A stretch of DNA of 19,940 nt from Clostridia bacterium. GTDB taxonomy: Bacteria > Bacillota > Clostridia > Christensenellales > CAG-1252. Each line of letters opens with the position of its first letter. Within the stretch, counting starts at the first letter, position 1. A program made the position numbers and the translations under genes. The notes beneath the pieces were generated by a model. The model searched no databases and had not been told where the DNA came from. It worked only from the letters and a program-made list of their open reading frames with translations. The stretch is from the NCBI GenBank assembly GCA_017615495.1, contig JAGAAA010000041.1:1-19940 (forward strand), written 5' to 3'. This document shows, piece after piece, positions 5,315 through 13,102 of this stretch.

Positions 5315-8140
5315 TTACTTATTATTCAACAGCCTATCAAGGAACTCGCCGGTATAACTGCCTGGCACTTTGGCAACCTCTTCCGGCGTGCCTTCCGCCA
5401 CGATCCTGCCGCCGCCGTCGCCGCCGTCCGGTCCGAGGTCTACAATATAGTCCGCGACTTTGATGACGTCGAGATTGTGCTCAATGACGATGACGGTGTT
5501 GCCGCCTGCCGTCAAACGGTTGAGTATCTTGATCAATTTATCCACGTCATAGCTGTGCAAACCGGTGGTAGGCTCGTCCAAAATGTAGACGGTCTTACCC
5601 GTACTGCGGCGCGCAAGTTCGGTGGCAAGTTTGACGCGCTGCGCCTCGCCGCCCGAAAGTTCCGTTGCGGGTTGCCCGAGCTTGATATAGCCGAGGCCCA
5701 CGTCGTACAACGTTTTGATCTTGTTGTAGATCTTGGGGATGTTGCGGAAGAATTCGCAAGCCTCCTCCACCGTCATGGAAAGCACTTCGGAAATGTTTTT
5801 GCCCTTGTACCTGACTTCCAACGTTTCACGGTTGTAACGCTTGCCGCCGCACACTTCGCAAGGAACGTACACGTCGGGCAAGAAGTTCATCTCTATACGC
5901 ATCACGCCGTCGCCCGAGCAGTTTTCACACCTGCCGCCCGGCACGTTGAAGCTGAAACGCCCGGAGCCGTAACCGCGCTCCCTTGCGTCGGGAGATTTGG
6001 CAAACAAGTCGCGAATATCGGTAAAGACGCCGGTATACGTCGCCGCGTTGCTCCTCGGCGTTCTGCCGATGGGGGATTGATCGATGTCGATAACTTTGTC
6101 AAAATATTCCACGCCGCGGATGTCGTCGCACTTGCCGCCCGTGACCTTCTTCGCACCGTTGAGTTGCTTGGAGAGTTCGGGGAACAAAATCCCTCCCACC
6201 AAACTGCTCTTGCCACTACCGCTGACGCCCGTCACGCAAGTAAAGAGCCCTACCGGGAAGCGGACGTCGATGTTTGCGAGGTTGTTTTCCTTCGCGCCCA
6301 AGATCTCAAGATACCTGCCGTCGCACTTGCGGCGTTCTTTGGGAACTTCGATCTTGCGTTTGCCGCAAAGGAATTGCCCCGTGATGGAAGCGTCGCATTT
6401 TGCGATCTCCTCCGGCGTGCCCGTAGCGACCACTTCGCCGCCGAGAATGCCCGCCTTGGGCCCGATATCTACCACGTAATCGGCACTGCGGATGGTATCC
6501 TCGTCGTGCTCCACCACGATCAGCGTGTTGCCTTGATCGCGCAAGCGCTTAAGCGCTTGGATCAACTTTTCGTTGTCCTTTTGGTGCAAGCCGATGCTCG
6601 GCTCATCCAAGACGTACAAAACGCCCACAAGCCCGCTACCGATCTGCGTCGCCAAGCGAATACGTTGCGATTCGCCGCCGGACAAGGTTGCCGCGGAACG
6701 GGACAAAGTCAAATAGCCGAGACCCACGTTGACGAGGAAGTTGAGCCTCGCCTTGATCTCCTTCAACACTTGGTTGCCGATGAGTTTTTCGCGCTCGGTC
6801 AGTTTGAGATCATCGAAGAACGATTGCAGATCCTTGACGCTCTTATCGCAAAGGTCCGAAATGTTGATGCCGCCGAGGGTGACGGCAAGGGCTTCCTTTT
6901 TGAGCCTTTTGCCCTTACACACCGCGCAGGGGACGACGCGCATCAGGCGTTCGTACTCGTATTTCATAAACACGCTGTCCGTTTCGTCGTAGCGGCGGTT
7001 GATCAAGTTCACAATGCCTTCGAAGGTGGTCTTGTGGCTGCCCGAAAAAGCTTGCGTCACGTAACTGACCTCAAACACTTCCCCGTTGTTGCCGTAAAGG
7101 ATCATGTTGAGGATATCCTCGGGCAAATCCTTGAGGGGCACGTCGAGCGAGAAGCCGTACTTTGTGGCAAACGCGCGCATCATCATCGCAATGGTTCTGG
7201 ATTCCATACTGAACCCGATGTTGTTGATGGCGCCCTGATTAATACTCTTGTTCCAATCCTTGACGATGAGGTCCACGTCCGCCTCGTAGCGGAAGCCCAA
7301 GCCGTGACAGGCGGGGCAAGCGCCGAAGGGGCTGTTGAAAGAAAAGAACCTCGGGGTGACTTCCTCGATGGCGACGTCACAATCCGGGCAGGAATACTTG
7401 GTGTTATAGAGGGTCTCCTTGCCATCCACGTCGGCGGTAACGAGGCCGCCCGTCATCTTGAGGGCGACTTCCAAGCTATCCGACAAACGGCGTTCCAACC
7501 CTTCTTTGATCTTCAAACGATCCACGACCACCGAAATGGTGTGCTTGAGTTTTTTATCCAGCGCGGGGAGTTCGTCCTCGGCGGAATAATCCACGCCGTC
7601 GATGACAAAGCGCAGGTAACCGAGCTTTTTGTAGCCTTCGATCTGGCGACCGTATTCGCCCTTGCGTCCGCGTACCACAGGCGCGAGGATGCGCACCTTA
7701 GCGCCCTCACCCGCCGCCATCACGCTGTCGGTGATCTGGTCGATGGAAGTTTCCTTGATCTCCCTGCCGCAATTGGGGCAATGCGGTACGCCGATGCGGG
7801 CGTACAAAAGACGCAAAAAGTCGTAGATCTCTGTGGTGGTGCCCACGGTGGAACGGGGGTTCCTCGAGGTGGTTTTTTGGTCGATGGAAATGGCGGGAGA
7901 AAGCCCGTCAATATAATCCACGTCCGGCTTATCCGCCTGCCCGATAAATTGGCGGGCGTAGGAAGAAAGGCTCTCCACGTAGCGGCGTTGCCCTTCCGCA
8001 AAGATAGTGTCGAAGGCGAGCGAAGACTTGCCGCTCCCCGACAAGCCGGTAAACACCGTGAGCTTGTTTTTGGGGATCTCGACGTCGATGTTTTTGAGGT
8101 TGTTTTGCCTCGCTCCTTTTACGTAAAGTTTGTCGTCCAT
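5315..8140 (-). CDS. uvrA: Excinuclease ABC subunit A
   Basis: UvrA is the damage-sensing ATPase of nucleotide excision repair; as a dimer it loads UvrB onto damaged DNA. The 941 residues match the usual length. Two ABC ATPase halves are visible: Walker A GLSGSGKSS at 32-40 with signature LSGGESQRIRLA, and a second Walker A (GVSGSGKSSLV) with signature LSGGEAQRVKLA. Zinc-binding cysteine pairs are present: CPNC in the first half, CPDC paired with CPAC, and CENC paired with CEVC in the second half. Both D-loop segments (VLDEPSIGLH, ILDEPTTGLH) are intact. The ATG at 8140 has AAAGGA seven bases upstream and lies one base after the uvrB stop, so the two are translationally coupled. It is the last gene of the operon and ends at the terminator at 5269-5304. 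Confidence 0.98.
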   Translation of the reverse strand: MDDKLYVKGARQNNLKNIDVEIPKNKLTVFTGLSGSGKSSLAFDTIFAEGQRRYVESLSSYARQFIGQADKPDVDYIDGLSPAISIDQKTTSRNPRSTVGTTTEIYDFLRLLYARIGVPHCPNCGREIKETSIDQITDSVMAAGEGAKVRILAPVVRGRKGEYGRQIEGYKKLGYLRFVIDGVDYSAEDELPALDKKLKHTISVVVDRLKIKEGLERRLSDSLEVALKMTGGLVTADVDGKETLYNTKYSCPDCDVAIEEVTPRFFSFNSPFGACPACHGLGFRYEADVDLIVKDWNKSINQGAINNIGFSMESRTIAMMMRAFATKYGFSLDVPLKDLPEDILNMILYGNNGEVFEVSYVTQAFSGSHKTTFEGIVNLINRRYDETDSVFMKYEYERLMRVVPCAVCKGKRLKKEALAVTLGGINISDLCDKSVKDLQSFFDDLKLTEREKLIGNQVLKEIKARLNFLVNVGLGYLTLSRSAATLSGGESQRIRLATQIGSGLVGVLYVLDEPSIGLHQKDNEKLIQALKRLRDQGNTLIVVEHDEDTIRSADYVVDIGPKAGILGGEVVATGTPEEIAKCDASITGQFLCGKRKIEVPKERRKCDGRYLEILGAKENNLANIDVRFPVGLFTCVTGVSGSGKSSLVGGILFPELSKQLNGAKKVTGGKCDDIRGVEYFDKVIDIDQSPIGRTPRSNAATYTGVFTDIRDLFAKSPDARERGYGSGRFSFNVPGGRCENCSGDGVMRIEMNFLPDVYVPCEVCGGKRYNRETLEVRYKGKNISEVLSMTVEEACEFFRNIPKIYNKIKTLYDVGLGYIKLGQPATELSGGEAQRVKLATELARRSTGKTVYILDEPTTGLHSYDVDKLIKILNRLTAGGNTVIVIEHNLDVIKVADYIVDLGPDGGDGGGRIVAEGTPEEVAKVPGSYTGEFLDRLLNNK

Positions 8141-8141
8141 A

Positions 8142-10115
8142 TCAGTTTCCTTTCTTCTTTAAACTCTGCAAGATAGCAAGTTGTTCCCTGAGTTCGATCG
8201 CGCTTTCAAAGTCGAGGGCTGCGGCGGCGCGCTTCATCAGCGCGGTGGTAAGCTCGATTTGGTGATCCAACTCGCGGCTCGTATACTTCTTTTTCTTTTC
8301 CTCTTCCAGCTTCATCACCGGTTTGGAGATCTCGATGGTGTTGACGATACGCTTGACCACGCTCTTGGGCGTGATGCCGTACTTCTCGTTGTGCGCGCGC
8401 TGTTTTTCGCGGCGGCGCTCGGTTTCACCGATCGCGCGTTTCATACTGTCCGTGATGACGTCGGCGTACATAATGACCCTGCCGTCCACGTTTCTCGCCG
8501 CCCTGCCTATCGTTTGCACGAGAGAAGTTTCGCTACGCAGGAAGCCTTCCTTATCCGCGTCGAGGATGGCGATCAAGCCCACTTCCGGAAGGTCCAATCC
8601 TTCGCGCAAAAGGTTGATGCCCACCAGAACGTCGTACTCCCCTTCGCGCAATGCGTTCACCGTTTTGATGCGCTCCAACGTGACGATGTCGCTGTGCATG
8701 TAGATCGCCTTGATCCCCTGCTCCTTCAAGAAATCGGTCAGGTTTTCCGCCATGCGCTTGGTCAAGGTGGTGACGAGGGTGCGGTACCCCTTGGCGGTGG
8801 TCTTTTTGATCTCGCCGAGAAGGTCGTCGATTTGTCCTTTGACGGGTTTGACCGTCACTTCGGGATCCAACAGACCGGTCGGACGGATGACCTGCTCCAC
8901 AACTTGCCCCGCCTCGCTCATCTCGTAGGGACCGGGCGTTGCGGAAACGCAGATCATTTGCGGCACCCGCTCCAAAAACTCGTCAAACTTTAAGGGGCGG
9001 TTGTCAAAAGCGGCAGGCAAACGGAAGCCGTATTCCACGAGATTGGTCTTTCTCGCCTTATCGCCGTTGTACATCGCGCGGATCTGCGGAAGAGTCATAT
9101 GGCTTTCATCCACGAAGACGATGAAGTCCTCGGGGAAAAAGTCCGTCAATGTGTAAGGCGGCGTGCCCGGCGCTCTGCCGTCAAAATAGCGGCTGTAGTT
9201 TTCAATGCCGTTGCAGTACCCAACCTCGCGAATCATTTCGGTATCGTACAAAACGCGCTCGCGGATGCGTTGCGCTTCAATGAGCTTGCCCTGCTCCTTA
9301 AACTCCTTTTCCTGCTCAAGCATATCGGCGTTGATGCGGGCGAGCACGCTGTCCATCGATTCCCCGCCCACCATATAGTGGCTTGCCGGGAAGATGTTAA
9401 CGTGTTTCAAGGCGGCTTTGGTCTTGCCGGTCAACACGTCGAATTCCGTGATCTTGTCGATCTCGTCCCCGAAAAACTCCACGCGGATGGCGGTATCGGA
9501 ATAACTGATCGGGAAAATGTCGAGGACGTCGCCGCGCGCGCGGAAAGTGCCGCGGTGGAAATCCATATCCGAACGGTTGTATTGGATGGAAACGAGGTCA
9601 CTGATGATGCCGTCGCGCTCCTTTTGATCCCCTTCCCTAAGGGAAACGGCGTGAGAATAGTACTCCTTGGGTGCGCCGAGCCCGTAAATACAGGAGACCG
9701 AAGCGACGACGATGGTATCGTGCCGTTCGCAAAGCGAACTTGTAGCGGAGTGGCGAAGCTTGTCTATCTCGTCGTTGATGTCAAGCTCCTTTTCGATATA
9801 GGTGTCGGTAGAAGGCACGTACGCCTCGGGCTGATAATAGTCGTAGTACGAAACGAAAAACTCCACGCGATTGTGCGGAAACAACTCCCTGAACTCGTTG
9901 CAAAGCTGCGCCGCAAGCGTTTTGTTATGCGCGATAACGAGGGCGGGACGATTGAGTTTTTCAATGACGCTTGCCATCGTAAAAGTCTTGCCGCTACCCG
10001 TCACGCCAAGAAGAACTTGCGTGGTAAGTCCGTCACGCACGCCCTCGACGAGTTTGTCAATGGCTTGCGGTTGGTCGCCGCAAGGAGAAAAAGAGGAAAC
10101 GAGTTGAAAATCCAT
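8142..10115 (-). CDS. uvrB: Excinuclease ABC subunit B
   Basis: UvrB is the helicase-like component that verifies damage after loading by UvrA and then recruits UvrC. The 657 residues contain Walker A GVTGSGKT (37-44), the beta-hairpin region (YYDYYQPEAYVPSTDTYIEK, about 90-109) that inserts between DNA strands, a DESH box (DESHMTLPQIRAMYNGD, near 338), the later helicase motifs (GINLLREGLDLPEV, QTIGRAARN) and a C-terminal UVR domain that contacts UvrC. No key residue appears to be missing. The ATG at 10115 lacks a good Shine-Dalgarno site but follows the stop of the upstream gene by four bases, which suggests coupled translation. It is third in a four-gene operon. Confidence 0.98.
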   Translation of the reverse strand: MDFQLVSSFSPCGDQPQAIDKLVEGVRDGLTTQVLLGVTGSGKTFTMASVIEKLNRPALVIAHNKTLAAQLCNEFRELFPHNRVEFFVSYYDYYQPEAYVPSTDTYIEKELDINDEIDKLRHSATSSLCERHDTIVVASVSCIYGLGAPKEYYSHAVSLREGDQKERDGIISDLVSIQYNRSDMDFHRGTFRARGDVLDIFPISYSDTAIRVEFFGDEIDKITEFDVLTGKTKAALKHVNIFPASHYMVGGESMDSVLARINADMLEQEKEFKEQGKLIEAQRIRERVLYDTEMIREVGYCNGIENYSRYFDGRAPGTPPYTLTDFFPEDFIVFVDESHMTLPQIRAMYNGDKARKTNLVEYGFRLPAAFDNRPLKFDEFLERVPQMICVSATPGPYEMSEAGQVVEQVIRPTGLLDPEVTVKPVKGQIDDLLGEIKKTTAKGYRTLVTTLTKRMAENLTDFLKEQGIKAIYMHSDIVTLERIKTVNALREGEYDVLVGINLLREGLDLPEVGLIAILDADKEGFLRSETSLVQTIGRAARNVDGRVIMYADVITDSMKRAIGETERRREKQRAHNEKYGITPKSVVKRIVNTIEISKPVMKLEEEKKKKYTSRELDHQIELTTALMKRAAAALDFESAIELREQLAILQSLKKKGN

Positions 10116-10119
10116 TTGC

Positions 10120-10497
10120 TTAGTGGAAAATAAGGGGCGCGATGACGCGAGTCAACACGATGGTGACCGCCGCGCCGAGAAGCGCCAAAAGCACTTTTGT
10201 AATGATGCTGGAACGACGGGCGCGAATGCGCTGTTCCTCGCTGCGTTGAAAGGCAAAGCCTTTTTTGAGGAGAGTGATGCAGTAGTAAAAATCGCCCTTC
10301 TTGTCCGATTCGACAAAGTCGATATACTCGTCGTAAACGAGGGCTTTGATGGTAGGTTCGAGGTCCTCCGCCTTAAAATCGATGCCGTAAGAGATACCCG
10401 TCATAAGATCCACGGGGCGGATCAGGCACATCCCTTTGTTTTTTGTGGTTTTTTTGTAGATCACGCGCATCAAAGCGCTTTCCTTTTTGTTCAGCAT
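10120..10497 (-). CDS. Tail-anchored winged-helix-like protein, short paralogue
   Basis: A 125-residue protein. Residues about 5-90 form a compact helix-rich domain with a beta-hairpin-like end (YIDFVESDKKGDFYYCITLL), in keeping with a winged helix. Residues about 100-122 (VLLALLGAAVTIVLTRVIAPLIF) form one C-terminal membrane helix preceded by a basic RARR segment, so the N-terminal domain should face the cytoplasm. It aligns over its N-terminal domain with the gene directly upstream: FxxxDL, a Leu-x-x-Leu/Ile helix, YIDxxxx/FIDxxxx, a YC pair, KG and a Glu-rich helix. The start has a GGAAAGGG site and lies four bases after the upstream stop; uvrB follows four bases after its own stop. Function unknown; no named family was recognised. 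Confidence 0.82.
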   Translation of the reverse strand: MLNKKESALMRVIYKKTTKNKGMCLIRPVDLMTGISYGIDFKAEDLEPTIKALVYDEYIDFVESDKKGDFYYCITLLKKGFAFQRSEEQRIRARRSSIITKVLLALLGAAVTIVLTRVIAPLIFH

Positions 10498-10501
10498 AGC
10501 A

Positions 10502-11140
10502 TCAACCCTTTCCTGTGACTTTGATCAAGATGATAATGAGAAAGATCAAGTCCATGACCAACGAGCCTGCGGCGGCGCCGATGAGCGCGGCGAGGAAGAC
10601 GCGGCGTTCCCTGGTTTTTGCAGCCTTACGCAATCCGTCGCGGTCCGGCATTGTGTACCCTCTGGAAAGTTTTCCGCTATCGGTAAAATGCCCGTCGTCA
10701 AGCGAAAGCTCTTCCTCCACTTCGGGCGGGATGGGCATCGGATCTTTGTGACGCGGCGCGCGGCGAACGGGACGAGAGGACGGAAAGGGAACGGAAGGCT
10801 CGTCCGCAACGCTTTCGATAGGCGCTTCGACGACGTCGGATCCCCCCTCCCCTTCAATGACGGGGCCTTCGTGCAAAATGCTTTGCATTTTCTCACGCGA
10901 TTGTTTGATCAAGGTGCGGCCTTTGGTGCGCATTGCAACGCAGTACTCGGTGTTATCGGCGTATTTGAGGTCGATAAAACCTTCGACGGTCAAGGATTCC
11001 AAAATCTCGGTCAGCTCGTCCGTCTCAAAAGAATGCTCGGGAAAAGGCGCGACGATGTCCTCTTTGTCCAAGATCACGTAATTTTCCCCTTCGCACAAAT
11101 CAAAGAGGGCGTCAAGAATTTTGATCGAAAGATTTTCCAT
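10502..11140 (-). CDS. Tail-anchored winged-helix-like protein, long paralogue
   Basis: A 212-residue protein and the first gene of the uvrBA operon. Residues 1-90 are the same type of domain as in the next gene (DELTEILESLTVEGFIDLKY, then EYCVAMRTKG). Residues about 90-170 are a Pro/Glu-rich acidic linker, probably disordered. Residues about 183-208 (LAALIGAAAGSLVMDLIFLIIILI) are a C-terminal membrane helix preceded by TRERR. A cytoplasmic DNA- or protein-binding head on a flexible stalk is the simplest reading. The start has AAGGAG close to the ATG and a sigma-A promoter 36-64 bases upstream. Function unknown. Confidence 0.82.
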   Translation of the reverse strand: MENLSIKILDALFDLCEGENYVILDKEDIVAPFPEHSFETDELTEILESLTVEGFIDLKYADNTEYCVAMRTKGRTLIKQSREKMQSILHEGPVIEGEGGSDVVEAPIESVADEPSVPFPSSRPVRRAPRHKDPMPIPPEVEEELSLDDGHFTDSGKLSRGYTMPDRDGLRKAAKTRERRVFLAALIGAAAGSLVMDLIFLIIILIKVTGKG

Positions 11141-11175
11141 AGCGCTCCTTCATAGGTTTTTCCAAGTTATTTTTT

Positions 11176-11204
11176 ATTATACAATAAATAAATTAAAAAT
11201 GCAA
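11176..11204 (-). promoter_or_regulatory. Sigma-A promoter of the winged-helix/uvrBA operon
   Basis: Minus strand: -35 TTGCAT (11204-11199), 17-base spacer, perfect -10 TATAAT (11181-11176). Transcription should start near 11169, giving a leader of about 28 bases. No LexA-type box (GAAC...GTTC) was seen near it, although uvrB is commonly in the SOS regulon. Confidence 0.8.
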
Positions 11205-11234
11205 ACTCAAAAATATGACCTCTTCTTTTTCGTC

Positions 11235-11269
11235 CGAAAAAGAAAATCGGCGAGAGTTTCCCTCCGCCG
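11235..11269 (-). terminator. murC terminator
   Basis: Minus strand: stem CGGCGGAG / CTC(T)CGCCG with one bulged base and a GGAAA loop, then an ATTTTCTTTTT tract. It lies nine bases after the murC stop at 11278 and just upstream of the promoter of the next operon. Confidence 0.82.
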
Positions 11270-11277
11270 AACGCACC

Positions 11278-12600
11278 CTAACAAAACCTTTCCGCAAGCT
11301 TTTCCACCGACCCCGCGCCGAGGATCAAAACGGTATCCTGCGAAAGCGCTATCTTATCCAAAAGGCGCTTTGCCCCGTCGTAAGTGCTGAAAAAGTAGCG
11401 TTCGGGGGCATTTACCGAACAAAACAGCGTTTTGGCGTCCACCCCTTCTGCCGGAACCTCCCGCGCGGAATACGTGGGAAGCATCACGAGGACATCCGCC
11501 TTGGAAAGCACCCGAGCAAAATCCGAAAAAAGAGCTTGCGTGCGCGAAAAGGTATGCGGCTCAAAAACGACGATCAGCCGTCCCTTTCCCTCTCTCGCCA
11601 CCTTCATGACCGCCTCTATCTCACTGGGATGATGGGCGTAATCGTGCACGACGGCGGCGCCGCCTAACGTCCTCCCCATATATTCGTAACGCCGCTTTAC
11701 GCCGAGGAACGCCGCCAGCCCCATCCTGACGGAATCCTCCCTTGCGCCTAGGAGGAGGGAAGCAAACGCCGCGATCGCCGCGTTGTAAAGATTGTGCCGC
11801 CCCTTGGCGGGGGTGGTGAAAAAGCGCGGAGGTTCGTTTTTCACAAGCAGGACGAAGCCGCCCTCCTCTTTTGCTTCAAAGCAAAAATCCTCCCCGTATC
11901 GATAGATGCGGATATGATCGTTTGAACATACGTCGATATGAGAAGAAACCCCTTCGCCGAGGATGACGGCGCCGCCGGGCTTCACGCGGGAGCAAAAGCG
12001 CGAAAAAGAAGCGTATAAGCTTTCGACGCTTTCAAAGTAATCGCTATGATCCCATTCGACGTTCAAAACGATGGCGACGTCGGGCGAAAGAGTCAAAAAG
12101 CTGTCCTTGTACTCGCACGCTTCGGTCACGAAGAGGTCGTCGCCCGAAAGAAAAGTGTTGTTCTGAAAGTTCCTGACCACCCCGCCCACGTGCGCGGAAA
12201 AACGCATGCCGTCCGCCGCGGCGACGCAGGAGAGCATCGCGCTGACAGTCGTTTTGCCGTGCGTGCCGGAAACGGCGACCGTTTTTTGAAAACCTTCGCA
12301 AATATCCGCAAGAAACGCGGCTCTCGTAACTGCCTTATTCCCCGCCGCAACGCGCTCGGGATCACTTTCTTTGATGGCAGCGGTGTAAACGACGAGGTCG
12401 GCTTTTTGAGGGAAGGACACATCTGATCCGAGGTACACTTCGTACCCCTCGTTTTCAAGCGACACAAAGGCTTCGGAACCGTCTTTATCGCTCCCCGTGA
12501 CAATAGCGCCAAGGTGCCTTGCAATGCGCGCCAGCGCGCTCATGCTGATACCGCCCACCCCGATAAAATGCAGTCTTTTCCCTTTCAAAAAATTTCGCAT
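11278..12600 (-). CDS. murC: UDP-N-acetylmuramate--L-alanine ligase
   Basis: MurC adds the first amino acid, L-alanine, to UDP-MurNAc in the cytoplasm, using ATP, in peptidoglycan synthesis. The 440 residues show the family architecture: N-terminal Rossmann-like start with FIGVGGISMSALA (12-24) and GSDKD; ATP-binding loop SGTHGKTT (111-118); the MurC-type motif TEACEYKDSFL (159-169); NVEWDHSDYF (180-189); and a C-terminal domain with YAHHPSEIEAV and FEPHTFSR. It is slightly shorter than many MurC proteins, with no motif missing. The ATG at 12600 is the first possible start because an in-frame TAA lies nine bases upstream. It has no Shine-Dalgarno site, and the promoter directly abuts it. It sits alone between two terminators. 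Confidence 0.96.
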   Translation of the reverse strand: MRNFLKGKRLHFIGVGGISMSALARIARHLGAIVTGSDKDGSEAFVSLENEGYEVYLGSDVSFPQKADLVVYTAAIKESDPERVAAGNKAVTRAAFLADICEGFQKTVAVSGTHGKTTVSAMLSCVAAADGMRFSAHVGGVVRNFQNNTFLSGDDLFVTEACEYKDSFLTLSPDVAIVLNVEWDHSDYFESVESLYASFSRFCSRVKPGGAVILGEGVSSHIDVCSNDHIRIYRYGEDFCFEAKEEGGFVLLVKNEPPRFFTTPAKGRHNLYNAAIAAFASLLLGAREDSVRMGLAAFLGVKRRYEYMGRTLGGAAVVHDYAHHPSEIEAVMKVAREGKGRLIVVFEPHTFSRTQALFSDFARVLSKADVLVMLPTYSAREVPAEGVDAKTLFCSVNAPERYFFSTYDGAKRLLDKIALSQDTVLILGAGSVEKLAERFC

Positions 12601-12605
12601 ACTGT

Positions 12606-12635
12606 GTTATATGCAAGAGCGTGCGACGGCGTCAA
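12606..12635 (-). promoter_or_regulatory. murC promoter placed for a leaderless transcript
   Basis: Minus strand: -35 TTGACG (12635-12630), 18-base spacer, -10 TATAAC (12611-12606). Only five bases separate the -10 box from the ATG at 12600, so the transcript should begin on or next to the A of the start codon. No Shine-Dalgarno site could fit. Confidence 0.7.
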
Positions 12636-12639
12636 TTAT

Positions 12640-12678
12640 AAAAAAAACGATTTCGCACACAAAAAAAGTGCGAAATCG
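12640..12678 (-). terminator. spoVG terminator
   Basis: Minus strand: an 11-base-pair stem (CGATTTCGCAC with GTGCGAAATCG), nine-base loop and an eight-T tract. It lies about 50 bases after the spoVG stop, and the T tract ends five bases before the murC -35 box. Confidence 0.92.
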
Positions 12679-12730
12679 AATTTCGAGTCAAAAACCTAAG
12701 TGCTATGGGGGATCGATTTAAGAAACTAAA

Positions 12731-13003
12731 TCAGTTCCCGTTTTGGTCAAGTTGAGCTTGATACGCCTTAAGAACGAGGTCGGAGATCATTGCTCTCGCA
12801 TCCGGATTGATCGGATGCGCAATGTCCTTGAACTCGCCTTCGGGAGTCTTCCTGCTCGGCATAGCGATGAACGGACCGGAGTCGCCGGCGATGATCTTAA
12901 TATCATGCACGGCAAAGCAGTTGTCTATCGTTATGGATGCCACGGCCTTAAGTTTGCCGTTGTCATTCTTTGCTAGCCTCACTCTAACGTCGGTAATGTT
13001 CAT
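12731..13003 (-). CDS. spoVG: SpoVG family regulator
   Basis: A 90-residue protein with the complete SpoVG signature: MNITDVRVRL, VASITIDNCFAVHDIKII, GPFIAMPSRK, and GEFKDIAHPIN followed by AR. SpoVG proteins bind DNA and RNA; in Bacillus they affect sporulation septation, and in Staphylococcus and Listeria they affect envelope and virulence genes. They also occur in non-sporeformers, so the gene does not prove sporulation. Start at 13003: GGCGGTG lies about five bases upstream, and the N-terminus matches the family. The gene has its own promoter and terminator. It lies between an acyl ligase gene and murC, which suggests a possible but unproved link to envelope control. Confidence 0.97.
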   Translation of the reverse strand: MNITDVRVRLAKNDNGKLKAVASITIDNCFAVHDIKIIAGDSGPFIAMPSRKTPEGEFKDIAHPINPDARAMISDLVLKAYQAQLDQNGN

Positions 13004-13032
13004 AAGTGCACCGCCTTATATAGTATATGGTT

Positions 13033-13061
13033 ATTATAACATATAAACTACATTTTGTCAA
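13033..13061 (-). promoter_or_regulatory. Near-perfect sigma-A promoter of spoVG
   Basis: Minus strand: TTGACA (13061-13056), 17-base spacer, TATAAT (13038-13033), with a TGT directly before the -10 that makes an extended -10 element. The expected start is near 13026, with a leader of about 23 bases. In Bacillus subtilis spoVG is transcribed by sigma-H; this promoter looks purely housekeeping and strong. Confidence 0.9.
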
Positions 13062-13102
13062 TATGCGAATTTTGCACAAAAAATGCGGATAAATAGGAAG
13101 TT

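Noticed and set aside
5477..8176. 899-codon open frame on the plus strand opposite uvrA
   Set aside because: It is a shadow of the uvrA codon bias: long, rich in Val, Ala, Asp and His, with no recognisable domain and no ribosome-binding site, while uvrA opposite is fully intact.
9099..10133. 344-codon open frame on the plus strand opposite uvrB
   Set aside because: Shadow frame over an intact uvrB, with no domain or start signal of its own.
11223..11244. TTCTTTTT / AAAAAGAA inverted repeat next to the murC terminator
   Set aside because: It is A/T-only and part of the T tract region; the GC-rich stem beside it explains termination.
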